From contig JAHJGM010000058.1 of the NCBI GenBank assembly GCA_018824305.1, forward strand, positions 1-34,171: a DNA stretch of 34,171 nt, given 5' to 3'. Positions 16,691 to 23,645 of this stretch are shown here, piece by piece. Position numbers and translations under genes: made by a program. Within the stretch, counting starts at the first letter, position 1. Each line of letters opens with the position of its first letter. The DNA comes from a bacterium (GTDB taxonomy: Bacteria; Campylobacterota; Campylobacteria; Campylobacterales; Sulfurimonadaceae). The notes beneath the pieces are model-generated. The model saw only the letters and a program-made list of their open reading frames with translations. It was not told the origin of the DNA and did no database searches.

Positions 16691-17248
16691 ATGCTAGAAA
16701 TCAGATGGCACAGCCGTGCAGGACAGGGTGCTGTTACTGGTGCAAAAGGTTTGGCAGACGTTGTTTCGACAACAGGCAAAGAGGTGCAAGCGTTTGCATT
16801 TTACGGTTCTGCTAAGCGTGGGGCGGCTATGACCGCTTATAATCGTGTCGATGACAAACCGATAATGAATCACGAAAAATTTATGAGTCCAGATTATGTT
16901 TTTGTTATAGATCCGGCTTTGGTATATACGACTGATGTGACTATCAATGACAAAGAAAGCACAGTGTATATCATCACGACTCACATGAGTACTGATGAGC
17001 TTGTGGCTTCTCAACCGAAACTTGCAGGCAAAAAAGTCTTTACGGTCGATTGTATTAAGATCGCGCAAGAGACTATTGGCCGTGCTATTCCAAATACACC
17101 TATGCTTGGTGCATTTATGAAAATATCAAAAATGTACGACATAGAGTTTTTCAAAGAAAACATGAAACGTATTTTGGGCAAATTACCACAAAAGATCATT
17201 GATGCAAATATGTTGGCTATTCAACGTGCATACGATGAAGTGAAATAA
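16691..17248 (+). CDS. porC: Pyruvate:ferredoxin oxidoreductase gamma subunit
   Basis: Gamma subunit of the four-subunit enzyme that interconverts pyruvate plus CoA with acetyl-CoA and CO2 using ferredoxin or flavodoxin. The 185-residue protein has the family start MLEIRWHSRAGQGAVTGAKGLADV, then GSAKRGAAMTAYNR and NTPMLGAFMKI. It is the first gene of porCDAB, which runs without a gap to 19.85 kb. A 130-base intergenic stretch upstream (16561-16690) probably holds the operon promoter; TATATT and TAAAAT candidates are present but I cannot choose between them. AGGGGAC precedes the ATG. Confidence 0.93.
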   Translation: MLEIRWHSRAGQGAVTGAKGLADVVSTTGKEVQAFAFYGSAKRGAAMTAYNRVDDKPIMNHEKFMSPDYVFVIDPALVYTTDVTINDKESTVYIITTHMSTDELVASQPKLAGKKVFTVDCIKIAQETIGRAIPNTPMLGAFMKISKMYDIEFFKENMKRILGKLPQKIIDANMLAIQRAYDEVK

Positions 17249-17258
17249 GGAGCGAATG

Positions 17259-17654
17259 ATGGCAAATAAAGGATGGGATGAATTCGAAATTGGCGCAATG
17301 CTCCGTTCATTTAACGGTCCTGTTAGTGATGTTGCATTAACTCATCAAGAGGATAGGGATTATTCAGAAAATAACTCTTTTACTGCAAGTGTTGCTGATT
17401 GGCGTATAGAAAAACCGGTGTTTAACAAAGACTATTGTATCGATTGTCAATTTTGTTGGATCTATTGTCCTGATATCTCTATCATCTCTCGTGACAAAAA
17501 GATGGTAGGTGTTGATATGGACCACTGTAAAGGTTGTGGTATTTGTGTAGAGGTGTGTCCTACAAACCCAAAATCATTACTTATGTATTCAGAACAAACA
17601 GACGAGGAAGAAGCATTAGCTGCTTGGCCTAGTAAAGAGACAGGAGAAAAATAA
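17259..17654 (+). CDS. porD: Pyruvate:ferredoxin oxidoreductase delta subunit (2x[4Fe-4S])
   Basis: The ferredoxin-like subunit that carries electrons from the PorB cluster outwards. The 131-residue protein has two CxxCxxCxxxC motifs, at Cys60/63/66/70 (CIDCQFCWIYCP) and Cys90/93/96/100 (CKGCGICVEVCP). The start at ATG 17259 is preferred to ATG 17256 because AAGGAG (17247-17252) is then 6 bases away. The N-terminal segment (KGWDEFEIGAMLRSFNGPVSD) is the usual PorD extension. The stop overlaps the porA start as TAATG. Confidence 0.94.
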   Translation: MANKGWDEFEIGAMLRSFNGPVSDVALTHQEDRDYSENNSFTASVADWRIEKPVFNKDYCIDCQFCWIYCPDISIISRDKKMVGVDMDHCKGCGICVEVCPTNPKSLLMYSEQTDEEEALAAWPSKETGEK

Positions 17655-18877
17655 TGGCATTTGATAAAATGGAACTACGTGACATTGAAGTTTGGGACGG
17701 TAACTTTGCCGCTGCTCAAGCACTAAGACAGTGTCAGATTGATGTTGTTGCTGCATATCCTATTACTCCGTCAACTCCTATCGTTGAGGGTTACGCGAAG
17801 TTTTTAGCTGATGGATATGTTGAGGGCGAGTTTGTTATGGTTGAGTCTGAGCATGCTGCGATGAGCGGATGTATTGGTGCTGCGGCTGCAGGCGGACGTG
17901 TTGCTACTGCAACTTCGTCTCAAGGTCTTGCACTTATGTCTGAGACACTTTATCAAGCATCAGGTATGCGTTTACCGATCGTACTTAACCTTGTTAACCG
18001 TGCGCTTGCTGCACCGCTTAACGTTAACGGTGACCATTCGGACATGTATATGGTAAGAGACAGCGGCTGGATACAGTTCGATGCATACAATCCGCAAGAA
18101 GCGTATGATTTGAACTTTATTGCTTTTAAAGTGGCTGAAGACCATGATGTACGTCTACCGGCAATTGTCAACCAAGACGGTTTCATGACTTCTCATACAG
18201 CACAAGGTGTTAAGACTTTAACTGATGACGCAGCATATAATTTCGTAGGAGAGTTTAAACCTATGAACGATATGCTTGACCTTGACCATCCTGTGACTCA
18301 CGGTGTACAAACCGAAGAGGATTGGCACTTTGAACATAAAGCTCGTCAGCATAGAGACCTTATGGTGACTGTAATGCCTAAGATCCAAGCAGCGTTTGAC
18401 GAGTTTGAAAAACTAAGCGGACGTAAATATAACATCGTTGAAGAATACGATATGGACGATGCTGACGTAGCCGTCGTTTGTATGGGTACATCGGTAGAGA
18501 CTGCACGTGAAGTAGCAACAGAGATGAGAGCACAAGGGATCAAAGCAGGTGTCGTAGGTATCCGTGTCCTTAGACCTTTCCCATTCATGGAGATCGCAGA
18601 AGCACTTAAAGATGTTAAAGCTATTGCAGCACTAGATCGTTCATCTCCAAACGGTGCTGCGGGAATGCTCTTTAATGAGATCGCAGGGGCACTTTTCAAT
18701 ACTGACACGAAAGCATTGCTCTCAGGTTATGTTTACGGGCTAGGTGGTCGTGACCTTACAAAAGCTCATTTAAGAGATCTGTACAAAGAGCTTCAAGCAA
18801 ATGCCGATGCAGGCAAAGTTACAACTCAACTACAACAGTTTATCGGCGTTCGCGGTCCGAAACTGGCATTTTTATAG
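17654..18877 (+). CDS. porA: Pyruvate:ferredoxin oxidoreductase alpha subunit
   Basis: The alpha subunit provides part of the thiamine-pyrophosphate and CoA sites. The 407-residue length matches the family. Recognisable segments are VVAAYPITPSTPIVEG, MVESEHAAMSGCIGAAAAGGRVATATSSQGL, VNRALAAPLNVNGDHSDMY and LDRSSPNGAAGMLFNEI. The start overlaps the porD stop. The T-rich codon choice resembles that of the oxidase and ribosomal genes, which suggests strong expression. Confidence 0.95.
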   Translation: MAFDKMELRDIEVWDGNFAAAQALRQCQIDVVAAYPITPSTPIVEGYAKFLADGYVEGEFVMVESEHAAMSGCIGAAAAGGRVATATSSQGLALMSETLYQASGMRLPIVLNLVNRALAAPLNVNGDHSDMYMVRDSGWIQFDAYNPQEAYDLNFIAFKVAEDHDVRLPAIVNQDGFMTSHTAQGVKTLTDDAAYNFVGEFKPMNDMLDLDHPVTHGVQTEEDWHFEHKARQHRDLMVTVMPKIQAAFDEFEKLSGRKYNIVEEYDMDDADVAVVCMGTSVETAREVATEMRAQGIKAGVVGIRVLRPFPFMEIAEALKDVKAIAALDRSSPNGAAGMLFNEIAGALFNTDTKALLSGYVYGLGGRDLTKAHLRDLYKELQANADAGKVTTQLQQFIGVRGPKLAFL

Positions 18878-18890
18878 AAAGGAGATTCTT

Positions 18891-19667
18891 ATGAGTGAAA
18901 TAAAAAAAATAAAAAACTTAAAAGAGTTCTCAACTTCAGCGGATCGTTTTGAGGGTGCTAACCTTCTTTGTCCTGGTTGTGCTCACTCTATCATTGTTCG
19001 TGAGGTATTAAACGCGACAAACGATGACCTTATCCTTTCAGCATCTACTGGATGTCTAGAGGTTTGTACAGCGGTTTATCCATATACTTCTTGGGATGCA
19101 TCTTGGATACATATCGGTTTTGAGAATGGTTCGACTGCTGTTGCAGGTGCTGAGGCGATGTACAAAGCATTGAAGACTAAAGGTCGCTTAAAACAGCCTG
19201 ATCGTGAACCGAAATTCGTTTCTTTCGCGGGTGACGGTGCGTCTTACGATATCGGTTTTCAATGGATATCGGGATGTATGGAACGCGGGCACAATATGAT
19301 GCATATCGTACTCGACAACGAAGTCTATGCAAACACGGGTGGACAACGTTCATCTTCTACACCGATCGGTTCGAGTGCAACGACTTCTCCGGCAGGCCGC
19401 ATAAGCTACGGTGAAAAGAAAAACAAAAAAGATATGATCTCCATCATGGCAGCACACCAGATCCCTTACGCTGCTCAAGTCGCTCCGAACAAATGGAAAG
19501 ATATGGTCAAAAAGATCCAACATGGTCTTGCTGTTGAAGGTCCTGTATTTATCAATGCTATGAGTGCATGTACTACGGAGTGGAAGTTCGATCCAAAAGA
19601 TACTATGAGTATCTCTGATCTTGCTACTGACTCTTTAGTATTCCCACTGTATGAGATCATTGACTGA
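18891..19667 (+). CDS. porB: Pyruvate:ferredoxin oxidoreductase beta subunit, truncated by in-frame TGA
   Basis: The beta subunit binds thiamine pyrophosphate and an iron-sulphur cluster. Visible features are LLCPGCAHSIIVREVL, ASTGCLEVCTAVYPYTSW (cluster Cys), the TPP motif GDGASYDIGFQW and VLDNEVYANTGGQRSSSTP. The start is ATG 18891 with AAAGGAG at 18878-18884. The frame stops at TGA 19665-19667 after 258 codons (…LYEIID), yet the same frame continues beyond it with typical PorB C-terminal sequence to TAA 19845-19847. A full-length protein would have about 318 residues, close to the roughly 314 I recall for Helicobacter PorB. Gly (GGA) is the likely ancestral codon. Either a mutation, a sequencing error or readthrough explains it. 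Confidence 0.93.
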   Translation: MSEIKKIKNLKEFSTSADRFEGANLLCPGCAHSIIVREVLNATNDDLILSASTGCLEVCTAVYPYTSWDASWIHIGFENGSTAVAGAEAMYKALKTKGRLKQPDREPKFVSFAGDGASYDIGFQWISGCMERGHNMMHIVLDNEVYANTGGQRSSSTPIGSSATTSPAGRISYGEKKNKKDMISIMAAHQIPYAAQVAPNKWKDMVKKIQHGLAVEGPVFINAMSACTTEWKFDPKDTMSISDLATDSLVFPLYEIID

Positions 19668-19847
19668 CATGAGTTAAACATCACTTACCGTCCTAAAAAT
19701 GTCGTTCCTGTTGAGGAATATCTTGCAGCTCAAGGTCGTTTTAAACATCTTTTCAAAGATGAATACAAATACCTTATTAAAGAGTGGCAAGAACGTGTTG
19801 ATGCTCAGTGGGCATATCTACAACGCCGCGAAGAAGCACGCGTTTAA
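19668..19847 (+). pseudogene. porB: PorB C-terminal continuation beyond the in-frame TGA
   Basis: The 59 codons after the TGA stay open in the porB frame. They read HELNITYRPKNVVPVEEYLA, then AQGRFKHLFKDEYKYLI and on to a basic end, with the PVEEYL..QGRFKHL pattern that ends PorB-type beta subunits. No start codon permits independent expression: the only nearby ATG (19669) is out of frame and meets TAA after two codons. Codon use matches the rest of porB. The open frame argues that the TGA is recent, an error, or read through. Confidence 0.75.
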
Positions 19848-19861
19848 TTAAAGCTTCATCT

Positions 19862-19962
19862 TCAGCGCACCCCAAGGGCATTTGTCCCTTCGGTCGGGCA
19901 CATCTTGCGCCTAACTCAGACACTCGACGTATTTTTAGTACGCCTTCAGTCTGAGTTAACTG
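19862..19962. repeat. Intergenic palindromic element after porCDAB
   Basis: The 239 bases between porB and the next gene hold a GC-richer block with nested inverted repeats. TAACTCAGAC (19912-19921) and GTCTGAGTTA (19949-19958) are perfect 10-bp arms. Inside them CGTA (19928-19931) pairs with TACG (19939-19942). To the left AAGGG (19874-19878) pairs with CCCTT (19886-19890). The composition differs from the AT-rich flanks. It may be a dispersed intergenic repeat or a small structured RNA, and could also end por transcription, though no T tract follows. There is one copy in this window. Confidence 0.5.
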
Positions 19963-20086
19963 AAATCTACACTAAATCTAAAACTTTTCTCTACCTCTTA
20001 TCTTTAAATAAAAACATTAACCCCTTACCTAAGTTATTGTAATATATAAATAATGATAGAATCTCAAAAAAAGTAGGGACTATGAT

Positions 20087-20389
20087 ATGAATATTTTATT
20101 GGCTATGGATTGTGACGATGTAGAGGAAGCAAAACTTTGCAAGATAAATGACGTGAAAAAATGGGCTATTATTGCAGTAGAAGAGGGTGAAGTGATCGAG
20201 ACACTTTTTGCTGATCATAGAGAGGATTTTGAGCTTTATCCTGAGACGGTAGTGGTCTTTGACGACAATGAATATGTCTGGCCATTCATCGAAGAACAGA
20301 TGCAGGTCTTAGTCGCACATACGCAAAGAACAATAGATGACATCGTAGAAGCGTATCTTTTTAAAGAACTGCATGATCTCGCGTATTAA
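20087..20389 (+). CDS. Small acidic protein of unknown function
   Basis: A 100-residue, strongly acidic soluble protein (MNILLAMDCDDVEEAKLCKI at the start, FDDNEYVWPFIEEQMQVLV in the middle). I do not recognise a family. The alternating hydrophobic and acidic pattern suggests a compact alpha/beta fold. The start follows TAGGGACT at suitable spacing. It overlaps the next gene by 17 bases in another frame, so the two are probably coupled and functionally linked. Confidence 0.75.
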   Translation: MNILLAMDCDDVEEAKLCKINDVKKWAIIAVEEGEVIETLFADHREDFELYPETVVVFDDNEYVWPFIEEQMQVLVAHTQRTIDDIVEAYLFKELHDLAY

Positions 20390-20858
20390 AGAGCTGATAC
20401 ATCCTTTACCGGGTTACACTATCTTACATGTAAGCACAAAAGCGGATGAGCTTACATCTACGCTAAGTCAGATGCTTCTTGATGTGAAAGGCACGCTCAA
20501 TCTTGCGATATATGAACCGAGTGACGTTTTAGAGGAGTTTGACGAGAACGTAAAAGTACAGTATCTGGATGGGTATGACAAGATATTTCGCGCACTGCCT
20601 AGAGACAACGATATCGTCATATTTAAAGATGTATTGGCAAGGCATTCTGACAGAGAACGGATGCTCAAAAACGCCTATATAACCTTAGCGAACGCAGCAC
20701 AGATAATTATTTTGGAGAAAAAAGGGGTCATGGACGTCAGCGAAGTAAAGTCATGGCTCTATGAGCGAGAATTCCGTGCAGCAAATGAGATAGATATCAT
20801 CGAGGGCTACGATCTTATAATGGCAAAGAAGATGCATATGTGGGGCAACGGGTTATAG
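20373..20858 (+). CDS. Unknown protein, possibly a degenerate Rossmann-type fold
   Basis: A 161-residue soluble protein. The succession of beta-like and helical stretches (GYTILHVSTKADELTSTL, LNLAIYEPSDVL, DNDIVIFKDVL, NAAQIIILEKKG, and DIIEGYDLIMAKKMHMWG) recalls a methyltransferase-like Rossmann fold. A glycine-rich SAM motif is missing, so activity is doubtful. It overlaps the preceding small acidic gene by 17 bases. A perfect TTACATGTAA lies at 20424-20433 near its start. I cannot assign a function. Confidence 0.75.
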   Translation: MISRIKELIHPLPGYTILHVSTKADELTSTLSQMLLDVKGTLNLAIYEPSDVLEEFDENVKVQYLDGYDKIFRALPRDNDIVIFKDVLARHSDRERMLKNAYITLANAAQIIILEKKGVMDVSEVKSWLYEREFRAANEIDIIEGYDLIMAKKMHMWGNGL

Positions 20859-20908
20859 ATTTTTTTATATGTTTGCTCACACTGTTTAGGCAAAGAGTTA
20901 AAAAAAGG

Positions 20909-20914
20909 TATAAT
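20909..20914 (+). promoter_or_regulatory. Probable -10 box of the MBOAT gene pair
   Basis: A consensus TATAAT stands 93 bases before the MBOAT start in a run of A-rich sequence. The leader would be about 85 bases long, with no strong secondary structure that I can see. Confidence 0.5.
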
Positions 20915-21007
20915 AGCAAATCAAAAGATTATAAAAATGCAGTTATTTCTATTTATATCATAAGATTGGTTTCCTGTATTTTTCTGTTTGGATACTAGGA
21001 GAGATAT

Positions 21008-22474
21008 TTGTTATTTAACAGCTACATATTCATTTTTGTTTTTTTACCAATTACATTTTTTATATACTTTTATCTCAATTACAAAAGATTTACACAAGCG
21101 GCTAAAGGTTTTCTAGTATTTAGCAGTTTATTTTTTTATAGTTGGTGGAATATTATATATTTGCCGATCATTCTTTCCTCAATATTATTTAATTATATAG
21201 TCGGTAGTACTCTTAATAAAGATAGTGCAATGAGACATAAAAGTTTTTCAAAAAAAACACTTTTGACTTTTGGCATAGTGTCTAATATTGCACTTCTGGG
21301 ATATTTTAAGTATACTGACTTTTTTATAGAGAATTTTAATTTAGCTTTTCATACACATGCCAATCTTTTACATTTATCATTACCATTGGCAATATCTTTT
21401 TTTACATTTCAACAGATATCATATCTAGTCGATAGTTACAGGCAGGAAACTAAAGAGTACGATTTTATAAACTATACACTCTTTGTAACTTTTTTTCCTC
21501 AACTAATAGCGGGCCCTATTGTTCATCATAAAGAGATGATGCCACAGTTTATTCAAGTAAAAAATAAAATCATAAACTATAAAAACATATCAATGGGATT
21601 ATTTATATTTTCCATTGGTCTATTTAAAAAAGTAGTTATAGCCGATACTTTTTCCGTTTGGGCCACTGCAGGATTTGATACACCTTCTGCGCTAAATCTA
21701 CTTGAAGCATGGACTACGAGTTTATCATATACATTTCAATTATATTTTGATTTCAGCGGCTATACGGATATGGCAATAGGGCTATCTCTTTTGTTTAACA
21801 TAAAACTTCCTATCAATTTTAATAGTCCTTATAAAGCTACTTCTATACAAGATTTTTGGAGAAGATGGCATATAACATTAAGCAGGTTTTTAAAAGATTA
21901 TATTTATATACCTTTAGGTGGAAATAGAAAGGGGGAGTTTAGGACTTATACAAATTTACTGGCTACATTTATTTTAGGTGGTATTTGGCATGGCGCCGGT
22001 TGGACTTTCGTATTTTGGGGGTTTTTACATGGGATTGCATTGGTAGTCCATAGAATTTGGAGCAGATTGGGGTTTAAACTTTGGACTTGGCTGGCTTGGC
22101 TGATCACATTTAATTTCATCAATATAGCTTGGGTGTTTTTTCGAGCTAAAGAGATGAAAGATGCTTTTAGGGTTTTAAGTTCGATGTTTAGTTTAGATAA
22201 TATTTTCCTCCCTGATAAATTAGCAGAACAGTTTGTTTTTTTAAATCAATACGGAATAACAATTCATCATTATACGCAGAATATGGAAGATGGAATAAAT
22301 ATACTGTTATGGTTGTCTTTTGCTTTTATGATAACACTGTTTTTTAAAAACTCTATGTATCTGTTGTCAAAATTTAAAGCCAATATCTTTTTTAGTATAT
22401 TCTTAATCATCTGTTTTATAGTTAGTTTCTTTCATTTGACAAGATACTCAGAATTTATTTATTTTCAATTCTAA
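21008..22474 (+). CDS. MBOAT-family O-acyltransferase (AlgI/DltB-like)
   Basis: A 488-residue polytopic membrane protein of the MBOAT family. AlgI-type members move acetyl groups across the membrane for O-acetylation of exported polysaccharides. The start MLFNSYIFIFVFLPITFF, FFPQLIAGPIVHHKEMMPQF, YFDFSGYTDMAIGLSLLF, NSPYKATSIQDFWRRWHITLS and GGIWHGAGWTFVFWGFLHG are family hallmarks. The likely catalytic His328 lies in IWHGAGW; a second His341 follows. The start codon is TTG 21008, fixed by AGGAG at 20997-21001 and by the family N terminus. Its partner gene follows 8 bases later. AT-rich codon use stands out from the neighbours. Confidence 0.92.
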   Translation: MLFNSYIFIFVFLPITFFIYFYLNYKRFTQAAKGFLVFSSLFFYSWWNIIYLPIILSSILFNYIVGSTLNKDSAMRHKSFSKKTLLTFGIVSNIALLGYFKYTDFFIENFNLAFHTHANLLHLSLPLAISFFTFQQISYLVDSYRQETKEYDFINYTLFVTFFPQLIAGPIVHHKEMMPQFIQVKNKIINYKNISMGLFIFSIGLFKKVVIADTFSVWATAGFDTPSALNLLEAWTTSLSYTFQLYFDFSGYTDMAIGLSLLFNIKLPINFNSPYKATSIQDFWRRWHITLSRFLKDYIYIPLGGNRKGEFRTYTNLLATFILGGIWHGAGWTFVFWGFLHGIALVVHRIWSRLGFKLWTWLAWLITFNFINIAWVFFRAKEMKDAFRVLSSMFSLDNIFLPDKLAEQFVFLNQYGITIHHYTQNMEDGINILLWLSFAFMITLFFKNSMYLLSKFKANIFFSIFLIICFIVSFFHLTRYSEFIYFQF

Positions 22475-22482
22475 GGTTTTTT

Positions 22483-23559
22483 ATGCGTAAAAAAATGCAC
22501 AATAAATATTTTCTTTTTATAGTAAGCAGTCTTGGCACCATACTAATAGGCATTATAATGATTATATATTTTGTGATTATCATGACCTATCAAAGTACTG
22601 GTGAGGCAAATTATAAAAAAGCTGCAGATTGGCAGTACAGTAACAAAGGTGTAATAGGGCTTACGACCAAGGTATCAAGTGTATATAAAAGTTATGATGA
22701 GGAGTATAGGCTAAAAAAAGGCGATATCGACATATTGATCTTAGGCTCTTCGACACTTATGGGGGTAACATCTGAGATGTTTACCGGTTATGCAGTTTAC
22801 AACGGGGCAAAAAATGCCAACTCGTTACTAAATACCATTAGTGAAGGAAACTATTTTATAGATAAATATCACAGTATCAAGTATATAGTCATCGGCTTCG
22901 ACTGGATACTTGGTAAGCCATATTTAGCATATAAGAAAAAAAAATATGAACTAATATTTAAAGAGGATAAAATAGAACTATGGAGAAAGATCAAAGATGC
23001 CGTAAGCTATCAAAGGATCAAAGTCGTTATATCAAATCTGATGAGCATGAAAAAAGTTTACAGATGCCCGAAAGAAGACAATATCGGAACGGATGAGTTT
23101 TTTGGTGCTGATATTCCAGGGATTTGTAACGGTTTTAGATATGACGGCAGTGCGACCTTTGCCGGCAAGACGCCATTGACCCAAAGTAAATACGAAAATT
23201 GTCTTTTTAATAGAATATTTAAGTATACATCTGTTCGACGTACTCACGGTGTTATTGATAATAGATATTTAAATGATTTAAAACAGTTAGACGCTATCCT
23301 TAAAACTAGAGGCGGGAAGTTGATTATTTACATTCCGCCGCTTATTCCAAAAGCAGCAAGAGTAATAGAAAAAAGTAAATCCGGTCAATATTTGAAAAAG
23401 ACGATGGACACTTTAAATGATTTTTCTTCTGAAAATAATATAATATTAATCGATGCGGCAAAATCTGAAGATTTTGGTTGTGTATATAGTGATTTCATGG
23501 ATATTTATCATGCATTTCCTTCATGTCAGAAAAAAATCCTGAACACGGTAAAGTTTTAA
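22483..23559 (+). CDS. SGNH-like (AlgJ/DltD-type) membrane-anchored partner of MBOAT
   Basis: A 358-residue protein with one N-terminal membrane helix (about 10-33) and an extracytoplasmic domain. ILILGSSTLMGV near residues 84-95 looks like the SGNH nucleophile block (Ser89 or Ser90), and DIYHAF at the end supplies a DxxH dyad (Asp340, His343). This is the usual build of AlgJ/AlgX/DltD-like acetyl transfer proteins. Position after the MBOAT gene supports a joint role in O-acetylating a surface glycan. Family membership is inferred; divergence is high. No glycan synthesis genes are nearby. Confidence 0.75.
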   Translation: MRKKMHNKYFLFIVSSLGTILIGIIMIIYFVIIMTYQSTGEANYKKAADWQYSNKGVIGLTTKVSSVYKSYDEEYRLKKGDIDILILGSSTLMGVTSEMFTGYAVYNGAKNANSLLNTISEGNYFIDKYHSIKYIVIGFDWILGKPYLAYKKKKYELIFKEDKIELWRKIKDAVSYQRIKVVISNLMSMKKVYRCPKEDNIGTDEFFGADIPGICNGFRYDGSATFAGKTPLTQSKYENCLFNRIFKYTSVRRTHGVIDNRYLNDLKQLDAILKTRGGKLIIYIPPLIPKAARVIEKSKSGQYLKKTMDTLNDFSSENNIILIDAAKSEDFGCVYSDFMDIYHAFPSCQKKILNTVKF

Positions 23560-23599
23560 AAAAAATATTTATATAATTTATCGGTAACAATTCACACTA

Positions 23600-23608
23600 T
23601 GTTATAAT
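23600..23608 (+). promoter_or_regulatory. Extended -10 promoter of the HD-GYP gene
   Basis: TGT followed by a consensus TATAAT at 23603-23608 gives an extended -10 box, about 37 bases before ATG 23646, directly after the end of the SGNH-like gene. Confidence 0.55.
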
Positions 23609-23645
23609 CTAGGGAAGATACTTTAGATCAACAAGAGTGGTGAAC

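Noticed and set aside
18043-18048. Other ACATGT strings (for example in ccoP, porA, mnmG, and at the start of the HD-GYP gene) as copies of the palindrome
   Set aside because: They match only the six central bases and differ in two or more of the flanking positions, so they were not counted.
18346-18708. Long minus-strand open frame inside porA, and similar frames inside mnmG, addA and rimK
   Set aside because: They lie opposite well-recognised genes, give low-complexity Ser/Thr/Ile-rich translations and lack ribosome-binding sites.
19665-19667. TGA in porB read as selenocysteine or as Gly by an altered genetic code
   Set aside because: The position does not match a Cys in PorB proteins, and no SECIS-like hairpin was found directly after it. 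TGA ends several other genes in the window, so a wholesale change of code (as in Gracilibacteria) does not fit.
19848-20086. tRNA gene or CRISPR array in the gap after porB
   Set aside because: The arms do not fold into a cloverleaf, no TTC loop pattern is present, and no regularly spaced repeats are seen.
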